From the NCBI RefSeq assembly GCF_001703635.1, contig NZ_LQZT01000001.1, forward strand, positions 295,140 through 359,139: 64,000 bases of DNA. The letters run 5' to 3'. A model generated the notes under the pieces. That model did no database searches. It was not told the DNA's origin and saw nothing but the letters and a program-made list of their open reading frames with translations. The translations under genes and the position numbers were made by a program. Shown one piece after another: positions 29,754-37,586 of this stretch; positions within the stretch are counted from its first letter, which is position 1, and each line of letters begins with the position of its first letter. This DNA is from Parahoeflea olei. GTDB lineage: Bacteria > Pseudomonadota > Alphaproteobacteria > Rhizobiales > Rhizobiaceae.

Positions 29754-30803
29754 ATGATCTTCACGTCCGACAACTGGGCCGGCGCCCATCCCGCAATCTC
29801 GGCCTCGCTCACCACCCATGCGGCCGGCCATGCCTCCGCCTACGGCACGAGCGACCTCGACCGCAAGGTCGAACAGACCTTCAACGAGATCTTCGGCCGC
29901 GAGGTGGCGGTGTTCTTTGTCGGCACCGGCACCGCCGCCAATGCGCTGGGGCTGTCGGCCGTGACGCGTCCGGGCGGCGTCACCTTCTGCCACCGGGAGG
30001 CCCATGTGCTGGTCGACGAATGCGGCGCACCGGAGTTTTTCAGCCAGGGCGCGCGGCTCGCGCCGGTGGACGGCGCCGAAGGCAAGATGGATCTCCGGCA
30101 GCTCGAGGCGCAGATCGGCCGGTTTCCGCCCGACTTCGTGCATGGCGGCCAGCCCGTCGCCATCACCCTGACCCAGGCGACCGAATCCGGCACCGTCTAC
30201 AGCGCCGATGAAATCCGCGCCATTTCCGGGATAGCCAAGGCCCATGGCCTGGCGCTGCACATGGACGGCGCGCGCTTCGCCAATGCCCTGGTGGCGCTTG
30301 ACCTCACGCCGGCACAGATGACGGCGGATCTGGGCGTCGACTTCGTCTCCTTCGGCGGCACCAAGAACGGCTGCTGGTGCGCCGAGGCACTGGTCTTCCT
30401 CGATCCTGCCGCGGCCACCCAGGTTCCCTATATCCGCAAGCGCGGCGCACAGCTCTTCTCCAAGAGCCGGTTCATCGCCGCCCAGTTCGACGCCTATTTC
30501 CAGGACGGGCTCTGGCTCGAGCTCGCCCGCCACGCCAACCGCATGGCGGCGCGGCTGCAGGACGGCATCGAAAGCGCCGAGCATGCGCGGCTCGGCTGGC
30601 GCAGCCCGGCCAACGAGACCTTCCCGATTGTTTCGCGGCAGCGCGCCGCCGAGATGACCGCGAAGGGAGCGAAGTTCTACGAATGGCACGCACCGGCCTC
30701 GCTGGCACCCGCGCTCGGCAGCGACGAGATCATGCTGCGCTTGGTCACGAGCTTTGCCACCACGGAAGACGAAGTCGACCGCTTTGTCGACCTGCTGCAA
30801 TAG
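29754..30803 (+). CDS. ltaE: Low-specificity L-threonine aldolase
   Basis: A 349-residue PLP enzyme. It begins MIFTSDNWAGAHPAI, then has the cofactor-binding segment VAVFFVGTGTAANALGL and the His that stacks on PLP in FCHREAHVLVDECGAPEFF. LALHMDGARFANALV supplies the Asp that contacts the pyridine nitrogen, and the Schiff-base Lys lies in SFGGTKNGCWCAEA. It splits threonine or allo-threonine into glycine and acetaldehyde. It lies 157 bases before the bufferin-type cluster on the same strand; a short GC-rich inverted repeat (30803-30822) follows the stop, so read-through is uncertain. Confidence 0.92.
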   Translation: MIFTSDNWAGAHPAISASLTTHAAGHASAYGTSDLDRKVEQTFNEIFGREVAVFFVGTGTAANALGLSAVTRPGGVTFCHREAHVLVDECGAPEFFSQGARLAPVDGAEGKMDLRQLEAQIGRFPPDFVHGGQPVAITLTQATESGTVYSADEIRAISGIAKAHGLALHMDGARFANALVALDLTPAQMTADLGVDFVSFGGTKNGCWCAEALVFLDPAAATQVPYIRKRGAQLFSKSRFIAAQFDAYFQDGLWLELARHANRMAARLQDGIESAEHARLGWRSPANETFPIVSRQRAAEMTAKGAKFYEWHAPASLAPALGSDEIMLRLVTSFATTEDEVDRFVDLLQ

Positions 30804-30960
30804 GCCGCACGCGCTGCGGGCCTTCACACCCGCCTCACACGCAATTGAAGCCGGATAACGCGCGCTTGATTTCCAAGTGATGCGCGATTTCTCCATGGTT
30901 GTTCTGCCGGGCCACACCAGCCCCGGCACATGGATCAAGAACAACCAAGAGGAGAACAGC

Positions 30961-31266
30961 ATGTCCAACACGACACTCATCAGCGCGTCGGCGCTCGCAA
31001 GCGCGGTGGCCATGGCCCTGACCGGTGCCACGGTCCTGGCCTCGGCGGGCAGCGCCCTGGCCGCGACCGAGAAATGCTACGGCGTGGCCATGGCCGGACA
31101 GAACGATTGCGCCGCCGGCCCCGGCACCACCTGCGCCGGCACCTCCAAGGTCGACTACCAGGGCAATGCCTGGAAAAGCGTCGAGGCCGGCACCTGCACC
31201 ACGATGAGCCTCGAAGGCGGCCGCAAGGGTTCGCTCGAACCGCTCGAGCGCGACATGCCGGCCTGA
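30961..31266 (+). CDS. bufA: Bufferin-type DUF2282 precursor peptide
   Basis: A 101-residue protein with an N-terminal Sec-type signal peptide ([20 protein letters not shown], ending SALA). The mature part has four Cys at 39, 50, 58 and 79 in [28 protein letters not shown] and WKSVEAGTC. This is the DUF2282 pattern. Known members (bufferins) are exported RiPPs whose Cys are oxidised to 5-thiooxazole by a DUF692 enzyme and which bind copper in the periplasm. The in-frame upstream ATG at 30877 would add a segment before the signal peptide; the ATG at 30961 has AAGAGGAG upstream and is preferred. It is first in a cluster with the DUF692, DUF2063 and DoxX genes. Confidence 0.9.
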   Translation: MSNTTLISASALASAVAMALTGATVLASAGSALAATEKCYGVAMAGQNDCAAGPGTTCAGTSKVDYQGNAWKSVEAGTCTTMSLEGGRKGSLEPLERDMPA

Positions 31267-31319
31267 TCCGGCCGCCCTGATCGATCCCGAAATGCGAGAG
31301 AAACGGAAGGACCGGAAGG

Positions 31320-32237
31320 ATGCGATCCACCCCCTGTTCGCCCCAGACTGAGACACCGCGTTTTTCTTGCGCCCCGCTCCCGCCGCGTGCGGGGGCGGGC
31401 CTCAAGCCCGGGCATGTCGACCAGATCCTCGCCGATGACCGGCCGGTCGGGTTCTTCGAGGTCCATGCCGAAAACTACATGGGCGCCGGCGGCGCCCCGC
31501 ACCGGGCCCTGACCGCGATCCGCGAGCGCTTCCCGCTCTCCGTACACGGCGTGGGCCTGTCGATCGGCTCGGAAAGCGGCATCGATCCGACCCACCTCGA
31601 ACGGCTCGCCCGCGTGGTCGAGCGCTACGAGCCGGCCATGGTGTCGGAGCATCTGGCCTGGTCGAGCCACGAGACCGGCTATTTCAACGATCTGCTGCCG
31701 GTGCCCTACACCGCCGAAACGCTCGACCGGGTGGCCCGCCATGTCTCCCAGGTCCAGGAGCGCCTGAAGCGCCGGATCCTGATCGAAAACCCCTCGACCT
31801 ATGTGCTGTTCGAAAACTCGACGATGGCAGAGACGGACTTCATCCGCGAAATCGCCGCGCGCTCCGGCTGCGGGCTCTTGCTCGACATCAACAATGTGTT
31901 CGTCTCCGCCACCAATCACAGCTTCCAGCCGCTGCAATATCTCAGGCGCTTCCCGCTCGAACTGGTGGAGGAGATCCACCTTGCCGGCCATGCGGAAGAC
32001 CTCGACGACGAGGGCGAACCGCTGCTGATCGACGCCCATGACCGCCCGGTGGCCGAGGCCGTATGGAAACTCTTCGAAATCGTCATCAGCCAGACCGGTC
32101 CGCTGCCGACGCTGATCGAATGGAACAACGACGTGCCCGACTGGCCGGTGCTGCGCCGCGAGCTGTCGCTCGCCGACGCGATTCTCGACCGGCTTGGCCC
32201 CGCCTCGCTGCTGGGGTCGCGTCATGCCGCGGAATAG
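31320..32237 (+). CDS. bufB: DUF692 multinuclear non-heme iron oxidase (MNIO), bufferin-modifying enzyme
   Basis: A 305-residue TIM-barrel metalloenzyme. The expected metal ligands are all present: GFFEVHAENYM (His49, Glu51), LSVHGVGLSIG (His76), VSEHLAWS (His111), ILIENPSTY (Glu156), LLLDINNVFV (Asp189), IHLAGH (His224), LIDAHDRPV (Asp238, His240) and LIEWNNDVP (Glu267). MNIO enzymes use two or three iron ions to rearrange Cys residues of precursor peptides; the methanobactin enzyme MbnB belongs to this family. The ATG at 31320 follows AAGGACCGGAAGG. It is 53 bases after the precursor gene and overlaps the next gene by 14 bases. Confidence 0.92.
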   Translation: MRSTPCSPQTETPRFSCAPLPPRAGAGLKPGHVDQILADDRPVGFFEVHAENYMGAGGAPHRALTAIRERFPLSVHGVGLSIGSESGIDPTHLERLARVVERYEPAMVSEHLAWSSHETGYFNDLLPVPYTAETLDRVARHVSQVQERLKRRILIENPSTYVLFENSTMAETDFIREIAARSGCGLLLDINNVFVSATNHSFQPLQYLRRFPLELVEEIHLAGHAEDLDDEGEPLLIDAHDRPVAEAVWKLFEIVISQTGPLPTLIEWNNDVPDWPVLRRELSLADAILDRLGPASLLGSRHAAE

Positions 32238-33018
32238 CGGAATGCGCCCGGCCGCACAGTCCCTGTTCGCCGCCGCGCTGATCGATCCGGAGCGGCCGCT
32301 GCCCGAGGGCATCACCGCCGCGCGCGGCAAGGCCGCGGACAGGCGCTTCGCGGTCTACCGCAACACCGTGACCGTCACCCGCATCGACGCGCTCGCCGCG
32401 ATTTTCCCCGCAATCGAGCGGCTCGTCGGCCAGGAAGCCTTCCGCTCGCTCGCCCGGCTCCATCTCGTCGAGGAGCCGCCGGCTTCCCCGGTGCTGTTTG
32501 AATATGGCGCGGGTTTCGCCGCACTTCTCGAGCGCACGGAGCCGCTTCGGCCCTATCCCTACCTCGCCGATGTCGCCCGGCTCGAACGGGCCTGGCTCGA
32601 CGCGGTGCACGCCGAAGACGCGCTGCCGCTCGACCCGACGGCGCTCGGCGCCATCCCCCAGGAACGCCTGAACGACGTGATCTTCACCGCGCATCCGGCA
32701 ACCCGCATCGTCGAAAGCCGCTTTGCCGCCGTGTCGATCTTCTCCGCATCGCGGGGACACCGGCCGCTCGACGGCATCAGGCCGCAGGAGCCCGAGGACG
32801 GGCTCGTGACCCGGCCGGGCCACACCGTCGAAGTGCGGCGCCTGGCACCCGGCGCGGCACCATTCCTCAAGGCCCTGATCCGGGGAGAGACGCTGGCCGC
32901 GGCGGCTTCGCACACGCTTGCAAGCCACCCGGGGTTCGCCCTGCCCGCGGCCCTGTCGGTCCTGCTGGAAGCCGGCGTCTTCACGGCCTGCACCCTGCTG
33001 CCGGCCCGGATGGAGTGA
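32224..33018 (+). CDS. bufC: DUF2063 partner protein of the bufferin-modifying enzyme
   Basis: A protein of about 264 residues. The N-terminal DUF2063 domain (AAQSLFAAALIDPERPLP, RRFAVYRNTVTVTRIDALAA, FPAIERLVG) is followed by a C-terminal beta-rich segment (IFSASRGHRPLDGIRP, RPGHTVEVRRLAPG) typical of MbnC-like recognition partners. Such proteins bind the precursor peptide and hand it to the DUF692 enzyme. Two starts are possible: ATG at 32224, overlapping bufB by 14 bases, or ATG at 32242 just after its stop; in either case translation is likely coupled. Its own stop shares bases with a GTG that could start the DoxX gene. Confidence 0.87.
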   Translation: MPRNSGMRPAAQSLFAAALIDPERPLPEGITAARGKAADRRFAVYRNTVTVTRIDALAAIFPAIERLVGQEAFRSLARLHLVEEPPASPVLFEYGAGFAALLERTEPLRPYPYLADVARLERAWLDAVHAEDALPLDPTALGAIPQERLNDVIFTAHPATRIVESRFAAVSIFSASRGHRPLDGIRPQEPEDGLVTRPGHTVEVRRLAPGAAPFLKALIRGETLAAAASHTLASHPGFALPAALSVLLEAGVFTACTLLPARME

Positions 33019-33026
33019 TCCCCGTG

Positions 33027-33602
33027 ATGTCCGCGATCCGTCATGCCGCCGCCCTGTATGCCCGTCTCTTCACATGGCTCGAACGGCACGGCGACCAATG
33101 GTTGCTCGGCTTTCTCGCCCGCTTTGCCTTCGCCGCGGTGCTGCTGGGATATTTCCACAGTTCGGCGAAAACCAAGCTCGGCGACGGGCTGGCCGGCCTG
33201 TTTTCGATCTCGCCCGGCGCCTATTACCAGATCGCGCTGCCGGCCGTGGAAGCCGCCGGCGGCGATCTCGACAAGGTGGTGTTTCTTCCTTGGGGGCTGA
33301 TGGTGGTGCTCGGGACCTATGCGGAGCTTCTCCTGCCGCTGCTGATCGTGATCGGCCTGTGCTCCCGGCTGGCGGCGATCGGCATGATCGGATTCATCTG
33401 CGTCCAGTCGCTGGTCGACATCACCGTCCACCAGATCGGCGCGGAGGCCGTCGGCGCCCTGTTCGACCGCTTTCCCGATGCCGTCATCGCCGACCAGCGG
33501 CTGCTCTGGCTCGTGCCGCTCGCGGTGATCGCCCTCAAGGGGCCGGGGCTTGTCTCGCTCGACGCCCTCATCGCCCGCGGCCGAGCCGTTCCGCAGACAT
33601 GA
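33027..33602 (+). CDS. DoxX-family membrane protein of the bufferin cluster
   Basis: A 191-residue membrane protein with about four hydrophobic segments: LGFLARFAFAAVLLGYFHS, LMVVLGTYAELLLPLLIVIG, RLAAIGMIGFICVQSLVDI and LLWLVPLAVIALKGPGLV. This is the DoxX/SURF4 fold. In gig/buf-type clusters a DoxX protein is the usual fourth gene, and a quinone-linked role in redox support of the pathway or of export has been suggested; this is not proven. The ATG at 33027 has GGAG eleven bases upstream; a GTG at 33015 overlapping the DUF2063 stop is an alternative. A terminator shared with the convergent Hsp20 gene follows. Confidence 0.85.
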   Translation: MSAIRHAAALYARLFTWLERHGDQWLLGFLARFAFAAVLLGYFHSSAKTKLGDGLAGLFSISPGAYYQIALPAVEAAGGDLDKVVFLPWGLMVVLGTYAELLLPLLIVIGLCSRLAAIGMIGFICVQSLVDITVHQIGAEAVGALFDRFPDAVIADQRLLWLVPLAVIALKGPGLVSLDALIARGRAVPQT

Positions 33603-33603
33603 T

Positions 33604-33628
33604 AAAGGCGCCCGGTCTCCCGGGCGCC
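33604..33628 (-). terminator. Terminator shared by bufferin cluster and Hsp20 gene
   Basis: Nine-base arms GGCGCCCGG (33607-33615) and CCGGGCGCC (33620-33628) around a four-base loop. On the minus strand the stem is followed by TTTATC, so it should end the Hsp20 transcript; on the plus strand it lies directly behind the DoxX stop and lacks a T-tract. Confidence 0.75.
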
Positions 33629-33657
33629 TGCAAGACATGGTCCACTGGGGGATGGGA

Positions 33658-34125
33658 TCAGGCCTTGGTTGCTTCGATCTGCCTGGGCTGGCCGCCGGTG
33701 TCGCTGGTGATCGCAATGCGACGCGGCTTCATGGCTTCCGGGATCTCGCGGACCAGATCGACATGCAGAAGCCCGTTGCGCAGCGATGCGCCGGTGACTT
33801 CGACATGGTCGGCCAGCTGGAAGCGCCGCTCGAAGGCGCGCTTGGCGATACCGCGATAGAGGAATTCCGTGCCTTCGGTTTCCTTGTCCTCGGCCTTCTC
33901 GCCCTTCACGGTCAGAACGTGTTCGCGGGCTTCGATCGAAATCTCGTCCTCGCCGAAACCGGCCACCGCCATGGTGATGCGATAGGTGTTATCGCCGGTG
34001 CGTTCGATATTGTAGGGCGGATAGGACTGGGCCTGCTCGGTGGGCGCGAGGCTGTCGAGCATGGTCAGGAGCTTGTCGAAACCGACGGTGGAGCGATAGA
34101 GGGGCGAAAAATCAACGTGACGCAT
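33658..34125 (-). CDS. Small heat shock protein, Hsp20 family (IbpA class)
   Basis: A 155-residue class A rhizobial Hsp20: N-terminal RHVDFSPLYRSTVGFDKLL, the alpha-crystallin domain from YPPYNIERTGDNTYRITMAV through FLYRGIAKRAFERRFQLADH, and the closing GLLHVDLVREIPE with the I/L-x-V-type strand. It holds unfolding proteins for refolding by DnaK and ClpB. The ATG at 34125 follows a perfect AAGGAGGA; an upstream in-frame Met at 34149 lies inside the leader and is rejected. Upstream are a predicted ROSE RNA thermometer and a sigma-32-type promoter, so both transcription and translation should rise with heat. Confidence 0.95.
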   Translation of the reverse strand: MRHVDFSPLYRSTVGFDKLLTMLDSLAPTEQAQSYPPYNIERTGDNTYRITMAVAGFGEDEISIEAREHVLTVKGEKAEDKETEGTEFLYRGIAKRAFERRFQLADHVEVTGASLRNGLLHVDLVREIPEAMKPRRIAITSDTGGQPRQIEATKA

Positions 34126-34227
34126 GGGTGTCCTCCTTGAGAGCAACATCTGGTTTGGCGTTCATGGCTCTGTCTGCCCCGCATCGGGCGGCAAACCGGC
34201 CAGCAAGCCCGGTAATCGGCGCCTGCA
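34126..34227 (-). promoter_or_regulatory. ROSE-type RNA thermometer in the Hsp20 leader
   Basis: The predicted 5' leader is about 100 nucleotides. Just before the start it carries UUGCU (34146-34142), a short CUCA loop and AGGAGG (34137-34132). UUGCU can pair with AGGAG with one G-G mismatch, which is the hallmark of the ROSE element's final hairpin that hides the Shine-Dalgarno at low temperature. Further upstream the leader has GC-rich complementary stretches (around 34150-34215) suitable for the preceding hairpins. ROSE elements are known before rhizobial Hsp20 genes. No folding program was run. Confidence 0.75.
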
Positions 34228-34233
34228 GGACAC

Positions 34234-34262
34234 ATGTGGGTACTCCCGTTCCCGGGTTCAAG
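34234..34262 (-). promoter_or_regulatory. Predicted RpoH (sigma-32) promoter of the Hsp20 gene
   Basis: On the minus strand CTTGAA (34262-34257), a 17-base spacer and CCACAT (34239-34234) match the alphaproteobacterial heat-shock promoter pattern CTTG...CCxxAT. Transcription would start near 34227, about 100 bases before the ATG. Confidence 0.65.
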
Positions 34263-34520
34263 AGCCTGTTTCGCACCCTGCCGCTGCTCCGGCCCGCCCC
34301 GCATGAACGGGCGATGAACCGGCCGTTCGGATGCCGTTCACCGGCGACCTGCGATCCTTCGACCGTCAGAGCCGAAAGGCCTGGCAGGCCCGGGGCATCC
34401 CCTGTCCCTTCTGCTCCGGGCGCCGGCCGGACCCGCGCAAGCGCGGATCCGGCCATTTCCCGTCCCGCGCCGATGTTTTCCTTTTGACCAAACTGCGGCG
34501 AACCACTAATCCGGACGTCC

Positions 34521-35507
34521 ATGAGCGACGATCTTCCGATCCTGGTCGAAACGGACGGCAATCCCGTGCCCGACAAGCATGTCGTCGGCTGGTTCACCAG
34601 CGCCGGCGGCAAGCGGTTGCGCTATGCGATCTTCAAGTCCGATGTCCCGGTCGCCCGCGGCACTGTGGTGCTGCTGCAGGGCCGCAACGAGAGCATCGAG
34701 AAATATTTCGAGACCATCCGGCATTTCACCGATCGCGGCCTGTGGGTGGCGACATTCGACTGGCGCGGCCAGGGCATGTCCGACCGGCTGCTTAAAAACC
34801 CCTTGCGCGGCCATGTCCGCCGGTTTTCGGATCTGCAGGCCGACCTGTCGGTGTTTCTCGAAACCATCGTACTGCCGGAGACCCGGCTGCCGTTCTGCAT
34901 GGTGGCCCATTCCATGGGCGCGCTGGTGGCGCTGTCGATGGCCCCGGGGCTGACCAACCGCATCGAGCGGATGGTGCTGACAGCTCCCTTCGTGGAGCTC
35001 TCCAACCAGCCGGTTCCGGCCTGGGTGATCCGCTTCATCACGCGGGCGATGCGGCTGACGGGCTTCGGCTGGGTCAGCACCGGCCGGGACCGGTTTCCGC
35101 GCCCCTTCCGCAACAATGCGCTGACCACCGACCCGGAGCGGTTCGCGCGCAACCTGGCGCTCTATACCGCGCATCCGGAACTGCGGCTGGGGCCGCCCAC
35201 CGCAAGCTGGGTCAGCGAGATGCTCTGCGCCATGGAGCGGGTCGGACGTCTCGAGCATCTCGACAGCATCCGGGTCCCGACGCTGATGCTCGGCGCCGGC
35301 AACGATCCGCTGGTCGCCCAGCAGGCGATCGAACGGATCAGCAACCGGTTCCGCGCCGGACAGGCGATCTTCATCGACGGCGCCCGCCACGAACTGCTTC
35401 AGGAAACCGACCGGTACCGGCTCGCCGCGATCGCCGCGATCGATGCCTTCATCCCGCCCGAAGAATCGGTGCATCCGGCATCGGGCGCGGTCAGCCAGCC
35501 CGGTTGA
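34521..35507 (+). CDS. Alpha/beta hydrolase, lysophospholipase-like (PldB type)
   Basis: A 328-residue serine hydrolase. Seen are the oxyanion region VVLLQGRNESIEKYFE, WVATFDWRGQGMSDRL, the nucleophile elbow MVAHSMGALVAL (GxSxG type), the acidic residue region TLMLGAGNDPLVA, and the His in IDGARHELLQETD. The pattern is that of Hydrolase_4 monoglyceride lipase/lysophospholipase L2. No signal peptide is present, so it is probably cytoplasmic or peripheral at the inner membrane. The 3' end overlaps the 3' end of the convergent HisN-type gene by 17 bases. The gap upstream (34263-34520) holds no other gene that I can support. Confidence 0.85.
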   Translation: MSDDLPILVETDGNPVPDKHVVGWFTSAGGKRLRYAIFKSDVPVARGTVVLLQGRNESIEKYFETIRHFTDRGLWVATFDWRGQGMSDRLLKNPLRGHVRRFSDLQADLSVFLETIVLPETRLPFCMVAHSMGALVALSMAPGLTNRIERMVLTAPFVELSNQPVPAWVIRFITRAMRLTGFGWVSTGRDRFPRPFRNNALTTDPERFARNLALYTAHPELRLGPPTASWVSEMLCAMERVGRLEHLDSIRVPTLMLGAGNDPLVAQQAIERISNRFRAGQAIFIDGARHELLQETDRYRLAAIAAIDAFIPPEESVHPASGAVSQPG

Positions 35508-36270
35508 GCACTTCGAGCGCGGCCTCGTGCAGCGCCCTGGAGCCGGCCGCGATGATGGTGCCGCCATATTCCGGCCTGTCGCCGCTCCAGGTGGTCATCA
35601 CGCCGCCGGCCTGTTCGACCAGAGGAATCAGCCCGCCGACATCGTAGGGCTTGAGATCGGCCTCGATGACGAGGTCGATGTGGCCCGAGGCCACCATCGC
35701 ATAGGCGTAGCAATCGCAGCCGTAGCGCGCGAGCCGAACGCTCCGCTCGACCTGCCGGTACCGCGGCGCCAGTTCATCCGCGAAGATCAGCGGCGAGGTC
35801 GTCATCATGATGGCCTGGTCGAGGGCGACGTGCTTGCGCGTCGCCAGCGGCGTGGTCCGGCCGCCCCGCCTGACCGCTGCGCTGCCGGGCCCGGCAATGA
35901 AGCGCTCCCCGGTGAACGGCTGGTCCATCATGCCCATCACCGCCCTGCCCTTGTGATAAAGCCCGACCAGCGTGCCCCAGACCGGCAGGCCGGAAATGAA
36001 GGCGCGGGTGCCGTCGATCGGGTCGATCACCCAGACATAGTCCCGGTCGAGGCCGGTGTCCCCGTGCTCCTCGCCGAGAATCCCGTGCTCCGGATAGCGC
36101 TCCGCGATCAGCCGGCGGATCGCCTTTTCCGCGGCGCGGTCGGCTTCGGTCACCGGATCGAACCCGGCCTCCTGCTTGTTGTCGATGTCGGGCTGCATGC
36201 GGAAGCGGGGCAGGGTTTCGGCCGCGGCGGCCTCGGCAATGGCGTCAAAGAAAGCGATATCGGGAAGCAC
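35491..36270 (-). CDS. hisN: Histidinol-phosphatase, inositol monophosphatase family (HisN type)
   Basis: A 259-residue metal-dependent phosphatase. Motifs in order: FDPVTEADRAAEKAIRRL, GILGEEHG (Glu ligands), VWVIDPIDGTRAFISGLPVWG (the DPIDGT core), and DLVIEADLKPYDVGGLIPLV (late metal Asp). The sequence between DGTRAF and the end resembles the HisN-type histidinol-phosphatases of alphaproteobacteria and actinobacteria more than SuhB. It removes phosphate from histidinol phosphate; a general inositol monophosphatase is the alternative. Translation starts at a GTG (36270) with GGAG six bases upstream. A small RNA gene lies divergently upstream. Confidence 0.85.
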   Translation of the reverse strand: MLPDIAFFDAIAEAAAAETLPRFRMQPDIDNKQEAGFDPVTEADRAAEKAIRRLIAERYPEHGILGEEHGDTGLDRDYVWVIDPIDGTRAFISGLPVWGTLVGLYHKGRAVMGMMDQPFTGERFIAGPGSAAVRRGGRTTPLATRKHVALDQAIMMTTSPLIFADELAPRYRQVERSVRLARYGCDCYAYAMVASGHIDLVIEADLKPYDVGGLIPLVEQAGGVMTTWSGDRPEYGGTIIAAGSRALHEAALEVLNRAG

Positions 36271-36413
36271 GGTGCACTCCAGGCGGATTTCATGTGGTCG
36301 GACGTAAACCGTCCGGTCAGATCCTCAAGGTCTGAACTCCCCGGCACGGAAATGCAAGCCGCGCCGCTACGGCGCAAGTCTTCGCAAGCGCACAAAACGG
36401 GCCTGGAAGTAGA

Positions 36414-36442
36414 TTGACTTTTGTGCGCTGCAGCAATATAGT
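36414..36442 (+). promoter_or_regulatory. Sigma-70 promoter of the MmgR-like small RNA
   Basis: TTGACT (36414-36419), a 17-base spacer and TATAGT (36437-36442) form a near-consensus housekeeping promoter, with a predicted start near 36449. Confidence 0.8.
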
Positions 36443-36448
36443 TCGGGA

Positions 36449-36524
36449 ACAGTCTTAGACTGTGAATGCCCTCCTTGGGCGTTTCCTCCCTAGATTTTAC
36501 CGCGCGTCACGCGCGGTTTTTTTT
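36449..36524 (+). ncRNA. mmgR: suhB / alpha-r8 (MmgR-like) trans-acting small RNA
   Basis: A predicted 76-nucleotide transcript with three stem-loops: ACAGTC/GACTGT around TTA (36449-36463), GCCC/GGGC around the C/U-rich loop TCCTT (36468-36480), and the terminator CCGCGCG/CGCGCGG around TCA with eight T (36500-36524). Between the second and third lies an unpaired TTTCCTCCCT, an anti-Shine-Dalgarno-like seed. Size, shape and C/U-rich seeds match my memory of the suhB RNA family, called MmgR in Sinorhizobium, which limits polyhydroxybutyrate build-up. Its position next to an inositol monophosphatase family gene also fits the family name. Covariance-model confirmation was not possible. Confidence 0.82.
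36500..36524 (+). terminator. Terminator of the MmgR-like sRNA
   Basis: Seven-base GC arms with a three-base loop, followed by eight consecutive T (36517-36524): a textbook Rho-independent terminator. Confidence 0.92.
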
Positions 36525-36569
36525 GCCCGGCGGCGCCATGCATCCGGCCGGATACGGGCCACTGCCCCC

Positions 36570-37478
36570 CTATTCTGCAGCCAGCTGGTCCTGGGCGCCA
36601 TCCTCGCGCACATAAGCCATCATCTGGCTTGCGAATTCTGTGAGATCGGTCTTGAGCAGATCGAACCCCGCGGTTTTCTCGAGCGTCGATTCGTCGACAT
36701 AGAGCCCGCGGTTGACTTCGATCTGCAGCGCATGCAGCCCCCGGTCGGGCCGGCCGTAATGCTCGGTGATGAACCCGCCCGCATAAGGCTTGTTGCGCAC
36801 CACGCGGTAGCCAAGCCCGGACAGGAACGACACCGCCGCCCGCGACAAATCATGCGAGGCGCTCGCGCCGTAGCGGTCGCCGACGATGATATCGGGCCGC
36901 TGGCTGCCGCCGGCAACGCGCACGGTGGCCGGCATCGAATGGCAATCGATCAGGACCGCCTTGCCGAACTGGACATGGGTGTGGGCGATCAGCCGGCGCA
37001 GGGTGGCGTGATAGGGACGATAGACCTGCTCGATGCGGGCAAGCCCCTCGTCGACGCTCAGCCGGCCGCGATAGATTTCCATGTTTTCCGCGACAAGCCG
37101 CGGGATCGTGCCGAGGCCGCCCGCCACCCGCATCGAGCCGATATTGGCGAAGGACGGCAGCGCCCCGTCGAACATGCGCGGATCGAGCTCGTAGGGCTCG
37201 CGGTTGACATCGAGCCAGGCGCGCGGAAACCGGGCATGAAACAGCGGCGCGCCAAGCTGCGTCACATCGGCGAAGAGTTCGTCCACATAGTGGTCCTCGG
37301 ACCGCCGGATCGCCATCCGGTCGAGCCGGGAGGTGGCGAGAAACGATTCGGGATAGACACGGCCGGAATGCGGCGAGTTGAACACGAAGGGTTCGGTCTG
37401 CTGCCGCGGGCGCCGGACTTCGTAGGGCGCAACCGGATTCGGCTCGTCATCCGCTCCGTGCACGTCGGCTTCGCGCAT
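36570..37478 (-). CDS. N-formylglutamate amidohydrolase family protein (second copy)
   Basis: A 302-residue FGase-family protein (PF05013). Marks are FVFNSPHSGRVYPESFL at the N-terminus, WLDVNREPYELDPRMFDG, the VYRPYHATLRRLI helix, and VLIDCHSMPATVR with the metal-binding Asp/His. Near the end is LQIEVNRGLYVDE, a conserved Glu-x-Asn-Arg element. It fits HutG-like deformylases better than the copy at 982-1764, but no hut operon is near. The frame is open to 37547; the ATG at 37478 has GAGGGAC upstream and begins the family-like part. It is divergent from cpdR. Confidence 0.85.
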   Translation of the reverse strand: MREADVHGADDEPNPVAPYEVRRPRQQTEPFVFNSPHSGRVYPESFLATSRLDRMAIRRSEDHYVDELFADVTQLGAPLFHARFPRAWLDVNREPYELDPRMFDGALPSFANIGSMRVAGGLGTIPRLVAENMEIYRGRLSVDEGLARIEQVYRPYHATLRRLIAHTHVQFGKAVLIDCHSMPATVRVAGGSQRPDIIVGDRYGASASHDLSRAAVSFLSGLGYRVVRNKPYAGGFITEHYGRPDRGLHALQIEVNRGLYVDESTLEKTAGFDLLKTDLTEFASQMMAYVREDGAQDQLAAE

Positions 37479-37556
37479 ATCTGTCCCTCTGGCTGCAACC
37501 GCTTGAATCACCTTGCCAGTTGCCCCCACACCTGTCCAGTCCGCCACGGCGGCATC

Positions 37557-37586
37557 TTGACATCGCCATCATTCACCCGATGTTTA
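37557..37586 (+). promoter_or_regulatory. Possible cpdR promoter
   Basis: TTGACA (37557-37562), an 18-base spacer and TGTTTA (37581-37586), about 60 bases before the cpdR ATG. The -35 is perfect, the -10 weak. Confidence 0.4.

Noticed and set aside
29463..31031. Minus-strand frame of 522 codons opposite the threonine aldolase gene
   Set aside because: Antisense to a well-recognised PLP enzyme; no domain seen.
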